Source: a virus. Taken from it: a stretch of 35,121 nucleotides of DNA. Location: positions 1-35,121 of IMG/VR virus record IMGVR_UViG_3300002835_013616, one strand, 5' to 3'. A program made the position numbers and the translations under genes. Shown here in pieces: positions 17,364 to 25,292 of the stretch; the first letter of the stretch is position 1, and every line of letters begins with the position of its first letter. The notes below the pieces were generated by a model, which had not been told where the DNA came from, ran no database searches, and saw only the letters and a list, made by a program, of their open reading frames with translations.

Positions 17364-17954
17364 ATGAAAAAATTATTATTATTATTACTATTTGTATTAC
17401 CACTATCTATTTTCGCACAAAAGCGAGATAGTGTATATATCAAATCCCCTATATTTGAAATGGTGTACTCCGAAGTATTGGAACAACCAAAATGGGTTAA
17501 ATACACCGTTCAGTGCGCCCAAAATTCAGTATCTCGTAAGGGGTTGGATTTTTATAAAGAAAAAGAATATTATACATCCGATAATGGTGATTATGTAAGT
17601 AACGAATGGGACAAAGGGCATATGGCTCCTGCTGCAGCATTTGGTTGTGATATAAACCTGTTAAAACAAACATTTACTTATCTAAACTCCGCTCTTCAAC
17701 ACCAATCTCTAAATAGAGGTCCTTGGAAAGAGTTGGAAGAATATGAAAGAAATTTGAGACAGAAATCCGATGATATTTATGTATATATTAGAATAGATTT
17801 TAACCCACCACTTAAAAAAGTACCTGGTGGTGCTACTATACCAACTGGGTTTTATAAAACAATTCAATCTAAAAAATTGAATATTAATGAGTGTTATTAC
17901 TTTTATAATGTGGCGCCAAAATCTACAAAATTAAGTGATTTCATATGTAAATAA
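17364..17954 (+). CDS. Secreted DNA/RNA non-specific endonuclease
   Basis: The 196-residue product starts with a signal peptide (KKLLLLLLFVLPLSIFAQ, cut near residue 19). The mature part is a Serratia nuclease/NUC1-type domain: WDKGHMAPAA (the DRGH motif with Lys for Arg; His86 as general base), YLNSALQHQSLNRGPWKELE with Asn117 as the magnesium ligand, and a VPGGATIPTGFYKTI strand near the end. At about 177 mature residues it is at the short end of the family. Export to the periplasm or outside is expected. It may digest incoming competitor DNA, extracellular DNA, or host DNA after lysis. A cytoplasmic role is unlikely with this signal. Confidence 0.9.
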   Translation: MKKLLLLLLFVLPLSIFAQKRDSVYIKSPIFEMVYSEVLEQPKWVKYTVQCAQNSVSRKGLDFYKEKEYYTSDNGDYVSNEWDKGHMAPAAAFGCDINLLKQTFTYLNSALQHQSLNRGPWKELEEYERNLRQKSDDIYVYIRIDFNPPLKKVPGGATIPTGFYKTIQSKKLNINECYYFYNVAPKSTKLSDFICK

Positions 17955-17955
17955 A

Positions 17956-18096
17956 ATGAATCAATATTTTTTACAATCTATTTTCTGGAACACCAGATAT
18001 GAGGTTATGCTTCCTACAACAATTAAGATGATACTAACTTTTGAAAAGTTGGGAATGGAATTTAACTTATCTCAATTTGGTATAATTAATGATTAA
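17956..18096 (+). CDS. Small hypothetical protein, 46 residues
   Basis: An ATG frame fills the gap between the nuclease and Nudix genes exactly: it starts 1 base after the nuclease stop and its TAA overlaps the Nudix ATG by one base. The sequence (NQYFLQSIFWNTRYEVMLPT, then TFEKLGMEFNLSQFGIIND) has mixed hydrophobic and polar residues and no clear membrane segment. The tight fit on both sides supports a real gene. Confidence 0.55.
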   Translation: MNQYFLQSIFWNTRYEVMLPTTIKMILTFEKLGMEFNLSQFGIIND

Positions 18097-18500
18097 TGCA
18101 AAAGGTTGTTTGTGGTTTACTACGAAATGAGGACAGGGTTTTAATAGGAAAAAGGTTGGATGATAACCCCAATTTTGGGGGTTATTGGGAGTTTCCTGGT
18201 GGTAAGGTAGATGATGGGGAAACTGAATATGAAGCCCTTATAAGGGAGTTTAAAGAAGAATTTGGTATAGAAATACAGCCATTTCATCAGTTTAAATCCG
18301 CTGTAAACGATACTGTGGAATTAATACCATTCATATGTAATTATGTGAGTGGGAAAGCAATTAAAAGGGTTCATTCCGAACTAAAATTTGTAGAACTACC
18401 CCAACTAAAGAATTACACTTTTACACCTCTTACTGGGGATATAATAAAGTCTGTGGTGGGTTCTTATAGTGGTTTCTTTAGAAAACCCCGTATTAGGTAA
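18096..18500 (+). CDS. Nudix hydrolase (MutT-like)
   Basis: The 134-residue product has a complete Nudix box at 36-58 (GKVDDGETEYEALIREFKEE, then FGI) with the REUxEExGU core, preceded by GYWEFPGGK as in MutT/8-oxo-dGTPase-type members. Nudix enzymes cleave nucleoside diphosphates linked to another group; phage members clean nucleotide pools or decap RNA. The exact substrate cannot be read from the sequence. The WEFPGGK entry and short length favour a MutT-like triphosphatase. It is the last gene before a promoter at 18552. Confidence 0.92.
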   Translation: MQKVVCGLLRNEDRVLIGKRLDDNPNFGGYWEFPGGKVDDGETEYEALIREFKEEFGIEIQPFHQFKSAVNDTVELIPFICNYVSGKAIKRVHSELKFVELPQLKNYTFTPLTGDIIKSVVGSYSGFFRKPRIR

Positions 18501-18551
18501 GTGTCCAATAAATTGGACAGTAAAATTTAACCTAAATTTAACATAAAAAGC

Positions 18552-18582
18552 TTGGAAATATGGGTTTTCTGTTGTATCTTTA
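18552..18582 (+). promoter_or_regulatory. Bacteroidota-type promoter
   Basis: TTG at 18552-18554 and TATCTTTA at 18575-18582 with a 20-base spacer, inside an AAAAAGCTTGGA context shared with the promoter at 11122. The gene at 18604 follows with a leader of about 15 bases. Confidence 0.72.
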
Positions 18583-18603
18583 CTATGTAAACTATAAAAG
18601 TGT

Positions 18604-19029
18604 ATGAAAAAACCCCATAAATATACCCAAAAAACACCCATTTCAGACTTGTCTTACTCCGATAAAAGAGCGTTAGCATTACGCGTTTTTCGGTGGTGTA
18701 AATCCAATATGGGTGTAAATATGAGAAATCCATTTGCTATATCATTATCTGTTGTAAAAAACCACTATGAACCTAAAACTTATGGTGCTTTTGATGCGGA
18801 AATTAATGAGCTCATACTATATTACAATAATGTAAAATCTTTAAAAGTATTAATAACGACAATTATACACGAATACCAACACTCACTTCAACCCATAAAA
18901 ACAAGATACGAAGTATATTATAAAAAGTATGGTTATTGGAAAAACCCATTGGAGGTTGAGGCCCGAAATGCTGAAAAAAAGTATTTTAAAGAAGTTCTTG
19001 CTTATTTAAATAAAACCAATAAAAAATAA
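18604..19029 (+). CDS. HExxH metallopeptidase-like protein
   Basis: The 141-residue product has a basic N-terminus and a compact domain with IIHEYQHSLQ (His89, Glu90, His93). It is followed about 25 residues later by YWKNPLEVEARNAEKKYF, where Glu117 or Glu119 could be the third zinc ligand. This layout is that of small zincin-fold peptidases such as SprT- or ImmA-like proteins. No SprT C-terminal zinc ribbon is present. Peptidase activity is inferred only. Its own promoter (18552) suggests separate expression. Confidence 0.78.
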   Translation: MKKPHKYTQKTPISDLSYSDKRALALRVFRWCKSNMGVNMRNPFAISLSVVKNHYEPKTYGAFDAEINELILYYNNVKSLKVLITTIIHEYQHSLQPIKTRYEVYYKKYGYWKNPLEVEARNAEKKYFKEVLAYLNKTNKK

Positions 19030-19033
19030 AATT

Positions 19034-19153
19034 GTGAAAGTTAAAATTCAGTTTTTTGTAAGTTTAATTATCAAAGCATCTTTATTGTTTGCCACTTCGT
19101 TGCTTATGTATGGTATGTACATCTTAGTAATGGATGTTGTTAATAATGGGTAA
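19034..19153 (+). CDS. Tiny single-span membrane protein, GTG start
   Basis: A 39-residue frame from GTG at 19034 to TAA at 19151-19153, starting 4 bases after the metallopeptidase stop. It encodes a basic start (VKVKIQ), a hydrophobic helix (LIIKASLLFATSLLMYGMYI) and a short polar end. The hydrophobic pattern and tight spacing support a real gene, but GTG start and length keep confidence modest. Confidence 0.45.
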   Translation: MKVKIQFFVSLIIKASLLFATSLLMYGMYILVMDVVNNG

Positions 19154-19187
19154 TTTTAATATTTAAAATCAATATTTATGTAGTAAT

Positions 19188-19418
19188 ATGATTATGTTAC
19201 ATAGTATTGATTTGGGTAATAGTATTATAGGTAAAATACATTTTAAAGAAAATTCGGTTATGAATTCAACGAATGAATTTCTAAAAGAAGAGTATAGGTG
19301 TTATTTGACTAGAAGTGATATTAATATTTATTTAAGGTCTTTTGATACATTACCGAAAGCTATAGAGTATTTAATTCATTTATCAAAAGCAAAAAATGAA
19401 AATTTTGTTTGGGAATAA
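19188..19418 (+). CDS. Small hypothetical protein
   Basis: The 76 residues begin with strands (LHSIDLGNSIIGKIHF) and end in a helix (LPKAIEYLIHLSKAKNENFV). The ATG at 19188 or 19194 could start it. No family was recognised and no ribosome site is clear, as is common in this group. Confidence 0.6.
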   Translation: MIMLHSIDLGNSIIGKIHFKENSVMNSTNEFLKEEYRCYLTRSDINIYLRSFDTLPKAIEYLIHLSKAKNENFVWE

Positions 19419-19430
19419 AATAAAAAAGTT

Positions 19431-20087
19431 ATGAAAAGTAAATTTGAATTCAAAGACAATCGTCCTTTTAGTGTAAAGGCAAAAGAATTTGCTCAATCAC
19501 TCCTATTTTGGAGAGGTAGAAAAAAAGGAATTATCTACACTCGTGATATTGGGTGGAGTGATATTCGTGAAATATTCTTTCCTAAAAACTTTGAGGAAAA
19601 ATATGGTTATTTAGGTTCAGTTCCTTATGACCCAAGGACAAATACTTTTAAGGCACTTTTACCCTTAGTTCTTGCTATGGATTATGAAGCAAAACCTAAA
19701 TGGTGTCCTCGTTGGGTATTGAGATTCCTTTATGTATTTGGGAATGATAAATCCATTGTAAGGGTTCGTAATAGGTTTTTATCTAACTTATCCAAAAAAC
19801 TTACTGGAGGAATTACATTATACGATTACAAGACTAAATGGTCGTACTACGATTTAAGGATTAGTATTGCAGCTCCCCAATACCTACAAGATTTAGCTGA
19901 TGATATTGAATATGGTTACTACCAAAGAGGTAAGAGAGAAGAATTACTACTTAGCATTAAAAGGATTGAACCTGATTTTGATAGGTGGATGACCATAAAA
20001 GAATTAAGCGAATATTTGAATAAGTTAATGGAGGGAGAAGCCAATCGTGCTGGACGTAATACAACTGAAAATAAAATATTAAAATAA
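19431..20087 (+). CDS. Hypothetical phage protein, 218 residues
   Basis: The product is rich in Trp, Tyr and Arg and has no signal peptide. Notable segments are FAQSLLFWRGRKKGIIYTRD, the YVFGNDKSIVRVRNRFLSNL stretch, and GITLYDYKTKWSYYDLRISI, a strand-like block that I associate with uncharacterised phage proteins. A charged helical end follows (MTIKELSEYLNKLMEGEANR). The AAAAAAGTT start context is typical of its neighbours. Its stop overlaps the next start (TAATG). Confidence 0.72.
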   Translation: MKSKFEFKDNRPFSVKAKEFAQSLLFWRGRKKGIIYTRDIGWSDIREIFFPKNFEEKYGYLGSVPYDPRTNTFKALLPLVLAMDYEAKPKWCPRWVLRFLYVFGNDKSIVRVRNRFLSNLSKKLTGGITLYDYKTKWSYYDLRISIAAPQYLQDLADDIEYGYYQRGKREELLLSIKRIEPDFDRWMTIKELSEYLNKLMEGEANRAGRNTTENKILK

Positions 20088-20356
20088 TGAGGACAGCCGA
20101 AGAAAAAGCGAGGGAACTAATTTATAAGTTTTATTATATTTTACCCAATAATGGAAGTTTTATTAGCACAAAAAATCCTGATGAATTGAGGTATAATCAA
20201 TCAGTAAATTGCGCATTGATTGTATGTAATGAGGTGTTAGGGGATATGGGCTCTGATAGAGGGTATGAATTTTGGAGTGTAGTCAAAGATATCATAAAAT
20301 TGGAATTATCAGGTAATCCAAAATTCTGGCCAATTATTAATAATAATTTAATATAG
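20087..20356 (+). CDS. Small conserved phage protein (KAxEL...CALxxxNEV family)
   Basis: The 89-residue product begins AEEKARELIYKFYYI, has SVNCALIVCNEVLGDM in the middle, and ends with YEFWSVVKDIIKLEL. The same three blocks occur in the protein at 22944 (KEKADQLLES, KECALAIVNEIFEF, NFWVEVEREIKL), so the two are paralogs of a small helical phage family. The function is unknown. Confidence 0.75.
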   Translation: MRTAEEKARELIYKFYYILPNNGSFISTKNPDELRYNQSVNCALIVCNEVLGDMGSDRGYEFWSVVKDIIKLELSGNPKFWPIINNNLI

Positions 20357-20360
20357 AAAA

Positions 20361-20392
20361 TTTGGAAATATACGAACTTTTTATTATATTTG
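20361..20392 (+). promoter_or_regulatory. Bacteroidota-type promoter
   Basis: TTTG at 20361-20364 and TATATTTG at 20385-20392, spacer 20. It matches the TAnnTTTG consensus exactly. The ATG at 20407 follows 14 bases after the -7 element. Confidence 0.8.
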
Positions 20393-20406
20393 TATTGTAA
20401 AAAATT

Positions 20407-20973
20407 ATGGCAACTCTTGAAGTAACAAACGAACAATTAAGGTTAATCCAACAAGCTTTGGATATGTATTCTCGAATTGGAATAGGACAGATGTGGGTAA
20501 TTAAAGACCACCCTACATTCTATAATGTTTTGCGGGATAAACTCCGACCTAAAAAACAATTAGAAGTTGGTGACCGAACTGAAAGAGGTGAAGTGGTAGA
20601 AATTGGAAAGGGTTATATCAAAACTTCTGGTAGTTGGGGCAATGGTGAAGAAATTCGTACTTGGGCTGATGTTGAGAATGTAAAACTATCCATTGATTAT
20701 GGCTTGTATCATCAAATTAGAGATGAAGCGGATAAAATACTGAGTGAAGGTAGAAACAAACTCCTACAAGAAGATTTGGGTAAAAATGGAAGTTACGGTA
20801 TTTACAATCCCAATGAAGTGGATGAAAGTTGTCGGGTTGCTTTTGACTTGATACAGGTTATTAGACATGAATTTTGGAAAAACGATCCAGATAGAAGTAG
20901 CATAACTGTTGATTCATCAGTACATTTGAGCACAAAGGAATCAGGTAAAATTAAATGTAAAATAGATCTTTAA
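20407..20973 (+). CDS. Hypothetical phage protein with MYSRIGIGQ motif
   Basis: The 188-residue product starts with a helical segment (NEQLRLIQQALDMYSRIGIG) that I recognise as a recurrent block of Bacteroidota-phage proteins of unknown role. A beta-type stretch follows (GEVVEIGKGYIKTSGSWGNG), then a segment with VAFDLIQVIRHEFWKNDPDR. No catalytic motif is evident. It has its own consensus promoter. It is the last AT-rich gene before the GC-richer LemA island. Confidence 0.75.
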   Translation: MATLEVTNEQLRLIQQALDMYSRIGIGQMWVIKDHPTFYNVLRDKLRPKKQLEVGDRTERGEVVEIGKGYIKTSGSWGNGEEIRTWADVENVKLSIDYGLYHQIRDEADKILSEGRNKLLQEDLGKNGSYGIYNPNEVDESCRVAFDLIQVIRHEFWKNDPDRSSITVDSSVHLSTKESGKIKCKIDL

Positions 20974-20998
20974 AATTAAAAATTTCAAAAACAAAAAA

Positions 20999-21556
20999 AT
21001 GAACACAAACCAAATCATCAAGTACGGAATTCTAGGAATTATCGCACTTTTCATTTTCGGAATCTTCATGAGTGTAATTTCTTTGTCCAACCAGGAGGTT
21101 GATCTAAGGAACCGCTACAAACAAAAGATGGACGAAAGAACAGCTTTTTACGACAAGATGTGGAAAACGATTTCACAAAAATCTAAGGTTGCATTAAAGA
21201 ATGACAGCTCGTTTTCAAATAACGTAAATGCGATTATGGCTGGAAGGAAGGATGCCCAGGGCATTTTTATGAAATGGGTACAGGAATCAAATCCAAATTC
21301 TAATTTTGCTGCGGTTTCTTCTCTTTATGCAGATTTGAGTAGAGCAATCGAAGCTCAAAGAGATGGTTTTTTCATGGAGGAAAAAATGATTCAGTCGATC
21401 GTATTAGAACACGATAACATTATGACTCGGTTTCCTACCGGTTGGATCCTATCATCCTTTATGGGAAGGACAAGATTGACTTACAAACCGATTACTTCAG
21501 ATCGCACAGACGAGGTAATCAAAAGCGGAAAAGATAACAACGTCGAGGTATTTTAA
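20999..21556 (+). CDS. lemA: LemA family membrane protein
   Basis: The 185-residue product has an N-terminal transmembrane helix (about 9-29, YGILGIIALFIFGIFMSVIS) followed by a long helical domain. The LemA features are VDLRNRYKQKMDERTAFYD in place of the LvkrRNqvpNLv block, the FAAVSSLYADLSRAIEAQRD stretch, and NIMTRFPTGWILSSFMGRT near the end. LemA proteins are of unclear function but occur in many bacteria and in large phages, usually next to a membrane partner, as here. Base composition is visibly richer in G and C than in the flanking genes. A terminator hairpin follows. Confidence 0.85.
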   Translation: MNTNQIIKYGILGIIALFIFGIFMSVISLSNQEVDLRNRYKQKMDERTAFYDKMWKTISQKSKVALKNDSSFSNNVNAIMAGRKDAQGIFMKWVQESNPNSNFAAVSSLYADLSRAIEAQRDGFFMEEKMIQSIVLEHDNIMTRFPTGWILSSFMGRTRLTYKPITSDRTDEVIKSGKDNNVEVF

Positions 21557-21577
21557 ACAATTTAAAAAGCGGTATTC

Positions 21578-21613
21578 AAAAAAGCCGATTTATGTAAAAA
21601 CCGGCTTTTTTTT
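21578..21613 (+). terminator. Intrinsic terminator after lemA
   Basis: AAAAAAGCCG at 21578-21587 pairs perfectly with CGGCTTTTTT at 21602-21611 around a 14-base loop, and the T-run extends to 21613. The stem would also work for transcripts from the other strand because of its A-run. It ends 12 bases before the next ATG, which is odd if both genes form one unit. Confidence 0.85.
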
Positions 21614-21625
21614 CCACCCAATATT

Positions 21626-22828
21626 ATGTCAATTTGGATTAGTCTTTTGATTCCGTTGATCGGAGCTTTTGTTTTGCTTCGATGGTATAAACACACACTT
21701 GCTTGGTGGGAAGTTGTTGTTCCAACCATTGCCTGTTTCTTCTTTATCCTTGTATTTAAATTCAGTGTCGAAAAGGTTCAAGTGAACGACACCGAATTCC
21801 ACGGAGCGCTTGTTACCGAGGCTCGGTATTATGAATATTGGGAAACTTATGTTCGCCGAACTTGCACCAGAACCCACAAAGTTGGCAAATCAACCGTAAC
21901 CACCACTTATGATTGCTCCTACTGCGATAAAAATCCTCCTAGGTGGGTGGTTATTAACTCTCTAGGACAGCAGTTCAGCATTTCCCAGAAGTACTACGCA
22001 CATCTTACTAAGCTTTGGGGCCAGAAGCCACAGTTTGTTGAACTAAACCGTGACATAAACCATGGAGGTTGGGGATGCGGGCAGGATGGTGATATGTATT
22101 CAATCAAATGGGATAAGGAACCGCTCCACGCAAAAGCCACTACTACGGACCACTGGTACGAAAATCGGGTTCAAGCTGCTCACTCTGCTTTCGATTTTGT
22201 GAAGCTTACTAAAGATGATGTTAAAAGCTACCATCTTTTTGACTATCCGGCAATTAATGGGTGGAGACAAGAGACCGTTCTGGGTTTGGATTCTTTAAAA
22301 CAACTCAACCCTGGAAATGTAAATTACTTCAAACAGCAGTCTGATTATTTAAACGGCAAGCTCGGGCCGAAAAAGAAAGTCCACATTTTCTTTCTCTTCT
22401 TTAAAGATCAACCACAGTTAGCTGCCTCTATGCAGGAAGCTTATTGGGATGGGGGAAACGATAATGAGCTTGTTATCTGTATTGGTATGAATTCTACCTC
22501 TAATAAAATTGAATGGGTAAAGCCATTCAGCTGGTCCACAAACCGCAGAATAATTCCGGAAATTCGGGAGGAAATTATGGATATTGGTTTCTTCAACCCT
22601 GGCGAAATTTGTCGTGCTGTCGAAAAATCCGTAGTAGATCACTACGTCAGAAAAGACTTCAAAGAATTCTCTTACCTCACAGTAGAGCCACCGGAATGGG
22701 CAAAGTGGACAACAGCGATTGTGACTCTCTTAATTACTTTTCTAATTTCAAGATGGGCAACGATCAACGAATCGGGACCCGGGGGTGATTTTGGGGATTT
22801 CTTTTTAAAAAGATGGAGCAAGCATTAG
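21626..22828 (+). CDS. Large membrane protein paired with LemA
   Basis: The 400-residue product has two N-terminal transmembrane helices (about 3-19 and 29-47), a soluble domain of about 310 residues, and a C-terminal membrane segment (about 364-380, AIVTLLITFLISRWA). The soluble part starts with YYEYWETYVRRTCTRTHKVG and continues with DCSYCDKNPPRWVVI, a Cys pattern (80, 97, 100) that may bind zinc or form disulfides. I recognise the arrangement as a LemA-linked membrane protein of Bacteroidota and their phages, but no function is known. Composition matches lemA and differs from the rest, so the two probably arrived together. Confidence 0.78.
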   Translation: MSIWISLLIPLIGAFVLLRWYKHTLAWWEVVVPTIACFFFILVFKFSVEKVQVNDTEFHGALVTEARYYEYWETYVRRTCTRTHKVGKSTVTTTYDCSYCDKNPPRWVVINSLGQQFSISQKYYAHLTKLWGQKPQFVELNRDINHGGWGCGQDGDMYSIKWDKEPLHAKATTTDHWYENRVQAAHSAFDFVKLTKDDVKSYHLFDYPAINGWRQETVLGLDSLKQLNPGNVNYFKQQSDYLNGKLGPKKKVHIFFLFFKDQPQLAASMQEAYWDGGNDNELVICIGMNSTSNKIEWVKPFSWSTNRRIIPEIREEIMDIGFFNPGEICRAVEKSVVDHYVRKDFKEFSYLTVEPPEWAKWTTAIVTLLITFLISRWATINESGPGGDFGDFFLKRWSKH

Positions 22829-22943
22829 TAATAAATTGAAAATTTAACTTTTAATTAAAAATCCAAAACATACGAATACAGTAAGATGCACAAAATCTAA
22901 CAGTATTATTTAACAATTTACCCGCATAACTTTTTATTAAATT

Positions 22944-23222
22944 ATGACAAAATACAAACCCATAGGGATTACACCCAAAGAAAAAGCAGACCAGTTGTTA
23001 GAATCTGTTATGTTTAGTCGAAGCAAACAATTAGACTTAAACACAGGTAAATATCAACCGATTCCAACCAACCCACATTATAAAGAATGTGCATTAGCAA
23101 TTGTAAACGAAATCTTTGAGTTTATGAAAAAAGATGATTTAGATTCCGAAACGGCTTATTGGGCTAATCATCCTCTTTCTAATTTTTGGGTTGAAGTTGA
23201 ACGTGAAATTAAATTGAGATGA
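22944..23222 (+). CDS. Small conserved phage protein (paralog of the one at 20087)
   Basis: The 92-residue product carries the same blocks as the protein at 20087: ITPKEKADQLLESV, HYKECALAIVNEIFEF and NFWVEVEREIKLR. It belongs to a small helical phage family of unknown role. The 115-base gap before it (22829-22943) is AT-rich and holds no clear promoter, gene or hairpin. It overlaps the RNA ligase gene by 4 bases. Confidence 0.78.
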   Translation: MTKYKPIGITPKEKADQLLESVMFSRSKQLDLNTGKYQPIPTNPHYKECALAIVNEIFEFMKKDDLDSETAYWANHPLSNFWVEVEREIKLR

Positions 23223-24238
23223 ACTTATTTATAACTTTAGAAAAATATTTTGAAGAAGGTTGGTTGATTAAACAAACCCACCCATCTTTGCCTCTTACTA
23301 TTTGGAATTATTCCCAATCAACCCAATATGAGGGTAAGTGGGATGAAATAACCCTTATGTGTAGAGGTTTGGTTACAGATGATAATGGAAATATCGTTGC
23401 TAGACCTTTCAAGAAGTTTTTCAATTTAGAAGAGGGAAAACACACACCAACCTCAGAATTCAAAGTATATGAAAAGATGGACGGTTCTCTCGGCATTTTC
23501 TTTTATTATCAGGAGCAACCCGTTTTTGCATCCAGAGGTTCTTTCACTTCCGACCAAGCCATCAAAGGAAGAACTCTTTTAGATAAGTATAATTGGCAAG
23601 GTGGAACTTACACTGGCTACACTTACCTATTTGAGATTATTTACCCGGAAAATCGGATAGTAGTAAATTACGGTGATTTAGAAGAACTGGTTGTTTTGGG
23701 TGTGCTCAATACCCAAACTGGAGAAGAGTGTGATTTTTCAGAAATGAAAAACGAAGGATTCGTTCTAGTTAAAAAATACGATGGAATTAAAGACTATACC
23801 CAACTGAAGAGTATAATTTCTAACAACCAAGAAGGTTTCGTTGTAAGGTTTTCAAACGGAAATAGGGTAAAAATCAAAGGAGAAGAATACTTGCGTCTGC
23901 ATAAGATTATGACTGAAGTTTCGACTAAATCTGTTTGGGAGATTTTATCCAATGGTGGTAATATGGAAGAGGTACTCAGAGATGTTCCTGATGAATTTTT
24001 TGATAAGATAAAGGAATATGAAATGGAACTTGTTTCTAAATTTGATGATATAAAAGATGAATATAATTGGATTTATAAAATCTTAGAAAGGGGCGAGGAA
24101 ATTTCAGAAAATAGAGCTATCTTTGCCCAGTACGCTAAAAGATACAAACACCCATCCATTTTATTTGGTCTATTGGACGGTAAAAATATAGACCCTATGA
24201 TTTGGAAAATTATACAACCCGAATACAAAAAACTATGA
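23219..24238 (+). CDS. T4 Rnl1-like RNA ligase
   Basis: The 339-residue product has the nucleotidyltransferase motifs in order: KMDGSLG with adenylated Lys86 (motif I), FASRGSFTSDQA (motif Ia/III region), YLFEIIYPENRIVVNY (motif IIIa), QEGFVVRFSNG (motif IV) and RVKIKGEEYLRLH (motif V). The segment MCRGLVTDDNGNIVARPFKK before motif I is typical of T4 RNA ligase 1, which reseals tRNA cut by host anticodon nucleases. The C-terminal 120 residues are helical, as in Rnl1. It opens a coupled run with a phosphoesterase and kinase, supporting an RNA-repair operon. Confidence 0.92.
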   Translation: MNLFITLEKYFEEGWLIKQTHPSLPLTIWNYSQSTQYEGKWDEITLMCRGLVTDDNGNIVARPFKKFFNLEEGKHTPTSEFKVYEKMDGSLGIFFYYQEQPVFASRGSFTSDQAIKGRTLLDKYNWQGGTYTGYTYLFEIIYPENRIVVNYGDLEELVVLGVLNTQTGEECDFSEMKNEGFVLVKKYDGIKDYTQLKSIISNNQEGFVVRFSNGNRVKIKGEEYLRLHKIMTEVSTKSVWEILSNGGNMEEVLRDVPDEFFDKIKEYEMELVSKFDDIKDEYNWIYKILERGEEISENRAIFAQYAKRYKHPSILFGLLDGKNIDPMIWKIIQPEYKKL

Positions 24239-24891
24239 AACTAATTTTAGAAAAAGACCAAAGATTATTTTTTACTAGTGATACCCACTACAAACACTCA
24301 AATATTTGTAGAGCTACTACAAATTGGAAAGACTCTGATGGTGTTACTCGTGATTTCCAATCTTTGGATCACATGAACAATACTCTGGTTGATAATATCA
24401 ATACTAAAGTAGGTGAGGATGATGTTTTAATCCACTTAGGAGATTGGTCTTTTGGTGGATTTGAAAGTATAGAAGAGTTTCGGCAAAGAATCCTTTGTAA
24501 AAATGTTCACCTTGTTTTTGGAAACCACGATCATCACATTCGTAGAAACAAGGGAGGTGTCCAGAATCTTTTTACCTCAACTCACGACTATCTTCACTTG
24601 GATGTAAGACAACCTTCCTCAACCAACAAAGGATTGGTAAATAAATTTGAATTTATTTGCATGCACTATCCTATTGCCAGTTGGGATGGGATGAACAATG
24701 GCGTGATTCACCTTCACGGCCACACACACTTACCAGCACACCTGAGGGTTGCACAAGGTAGAGCTATGGATGTTGGTGTTGATGGTAATGAATACGAACC
24801 TCTACTTATGCAAGAGATACAAGTTATTATGTCAGGAAGGGGTATCAAAAAACTTTACCTGCCACAAGATCATCACGAAAAAAGAATTTGA
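24235..24891 (+). CDS. Calcineurin-like metallophosphoesterase
   Basis: The ATG at 24235 overlaps the ligase stop (ATGA) and is preferred to an upstream in-frame start. The 218-residue product shows the five metal motifs: SDTHYKHSN (DxH), LIHLGDWSF (GD), LVFGNHDHH (GNHD), CMHYP and HLHGHTH (GHxH). The family cleaves phosphodiesters or phosphomonoesters. Its place between the RNA ligase and the P-loop kinase suggests end healing, such as 2',3'-cyclic phosphate opening or 3'-phosphate removal, but that is inferred from position only. Confidence 0.9.
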   Translation: MKLILEKDQRLFFTSDTHYKHSNICRATTNWKDSDGVTRDFQSLDHMNNTLVDNINTKVGEDDVLIHLGDWSFGGFESIEEFRQRILCKNVHLVFGNHDHHIRRNKGGVQNLFTSTHDYLHLDVRQPSSTNKGLVNKFEFICMHYPIASWDGMNNGVIHLHGHTHLPAHLRVAQGRAMDVGVDGNEYEPLLMQEIQVIMSGRGIKKLYLPQDHHEKRI

Positions 24892-24896
24892 AAATT

Positions 24897-25292
24897 ATGA
24901 AAAATCTAATATTATTACGCGGCCTGCCTGGTGCAGGAAAATCGACAGTCGCAAAAATGTTGGTCAACAAAGACTACTGTCATAAAGAAGCAGATATGTT
25001 TTTCGTCGACAGAGAAGGCAACTATAAGTTCGAGCCGTCGAAAATCAAGGATGCGCACAATTGGTGCCAAAAAGAAGTTGAGTTCTTGTTGAGACTCGAA
25101 CACACGCCGGTGGTTGTTTCCAACACATTCACACAAGAATGGGAGATGGAAGCTTATTATAAGTTGGCCAAAGATTACGGTTACACAGTCTTCTCATTGA
25201 TTGTTGAAAACCGACACGGCGGAAGGAATATTCATGGTGTTCCTGATGATAAGTTAGAAATTATGAAAAACAGATTTGAAATAAAATTATGA
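24897..25292 (+). CDS. P-loop polynucleotide-kinase-like protein
   Basis: The ATG at 24897 is preferred to a TTG at 24888. The 131-residue product has Walker A GLPGAGKST (9-17), an EADMFFVD stretch, KIKDAHNWCQKEVEF, then VVVSNTFTQEWEMEAYYKLA and a C-terminal GVPDDKLEIMKNRFE. That order is the AAA_33/NEDD4BP2 kinase type related to the T4 polynucleotide 5'-kinase. The T4-style phosphatase domain is missing and may be supplied by separate HAD proteins (9699 or 12576). Its first 300 bases are richer in G and C than the neighbours. Confidence 0.86.
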   Translation: MKNLILLRGLPGAGKSTVAKMLVNKDYCHKEADMFFVDREGNYKFEPSKIKDAHNWCQKEVEFLLRLEHTPVVVSNTFTQEWEMEAYYKLAKDYGYTVFSLIVENRHGGRNIHGVPDDKLEIMKNRFEIKL

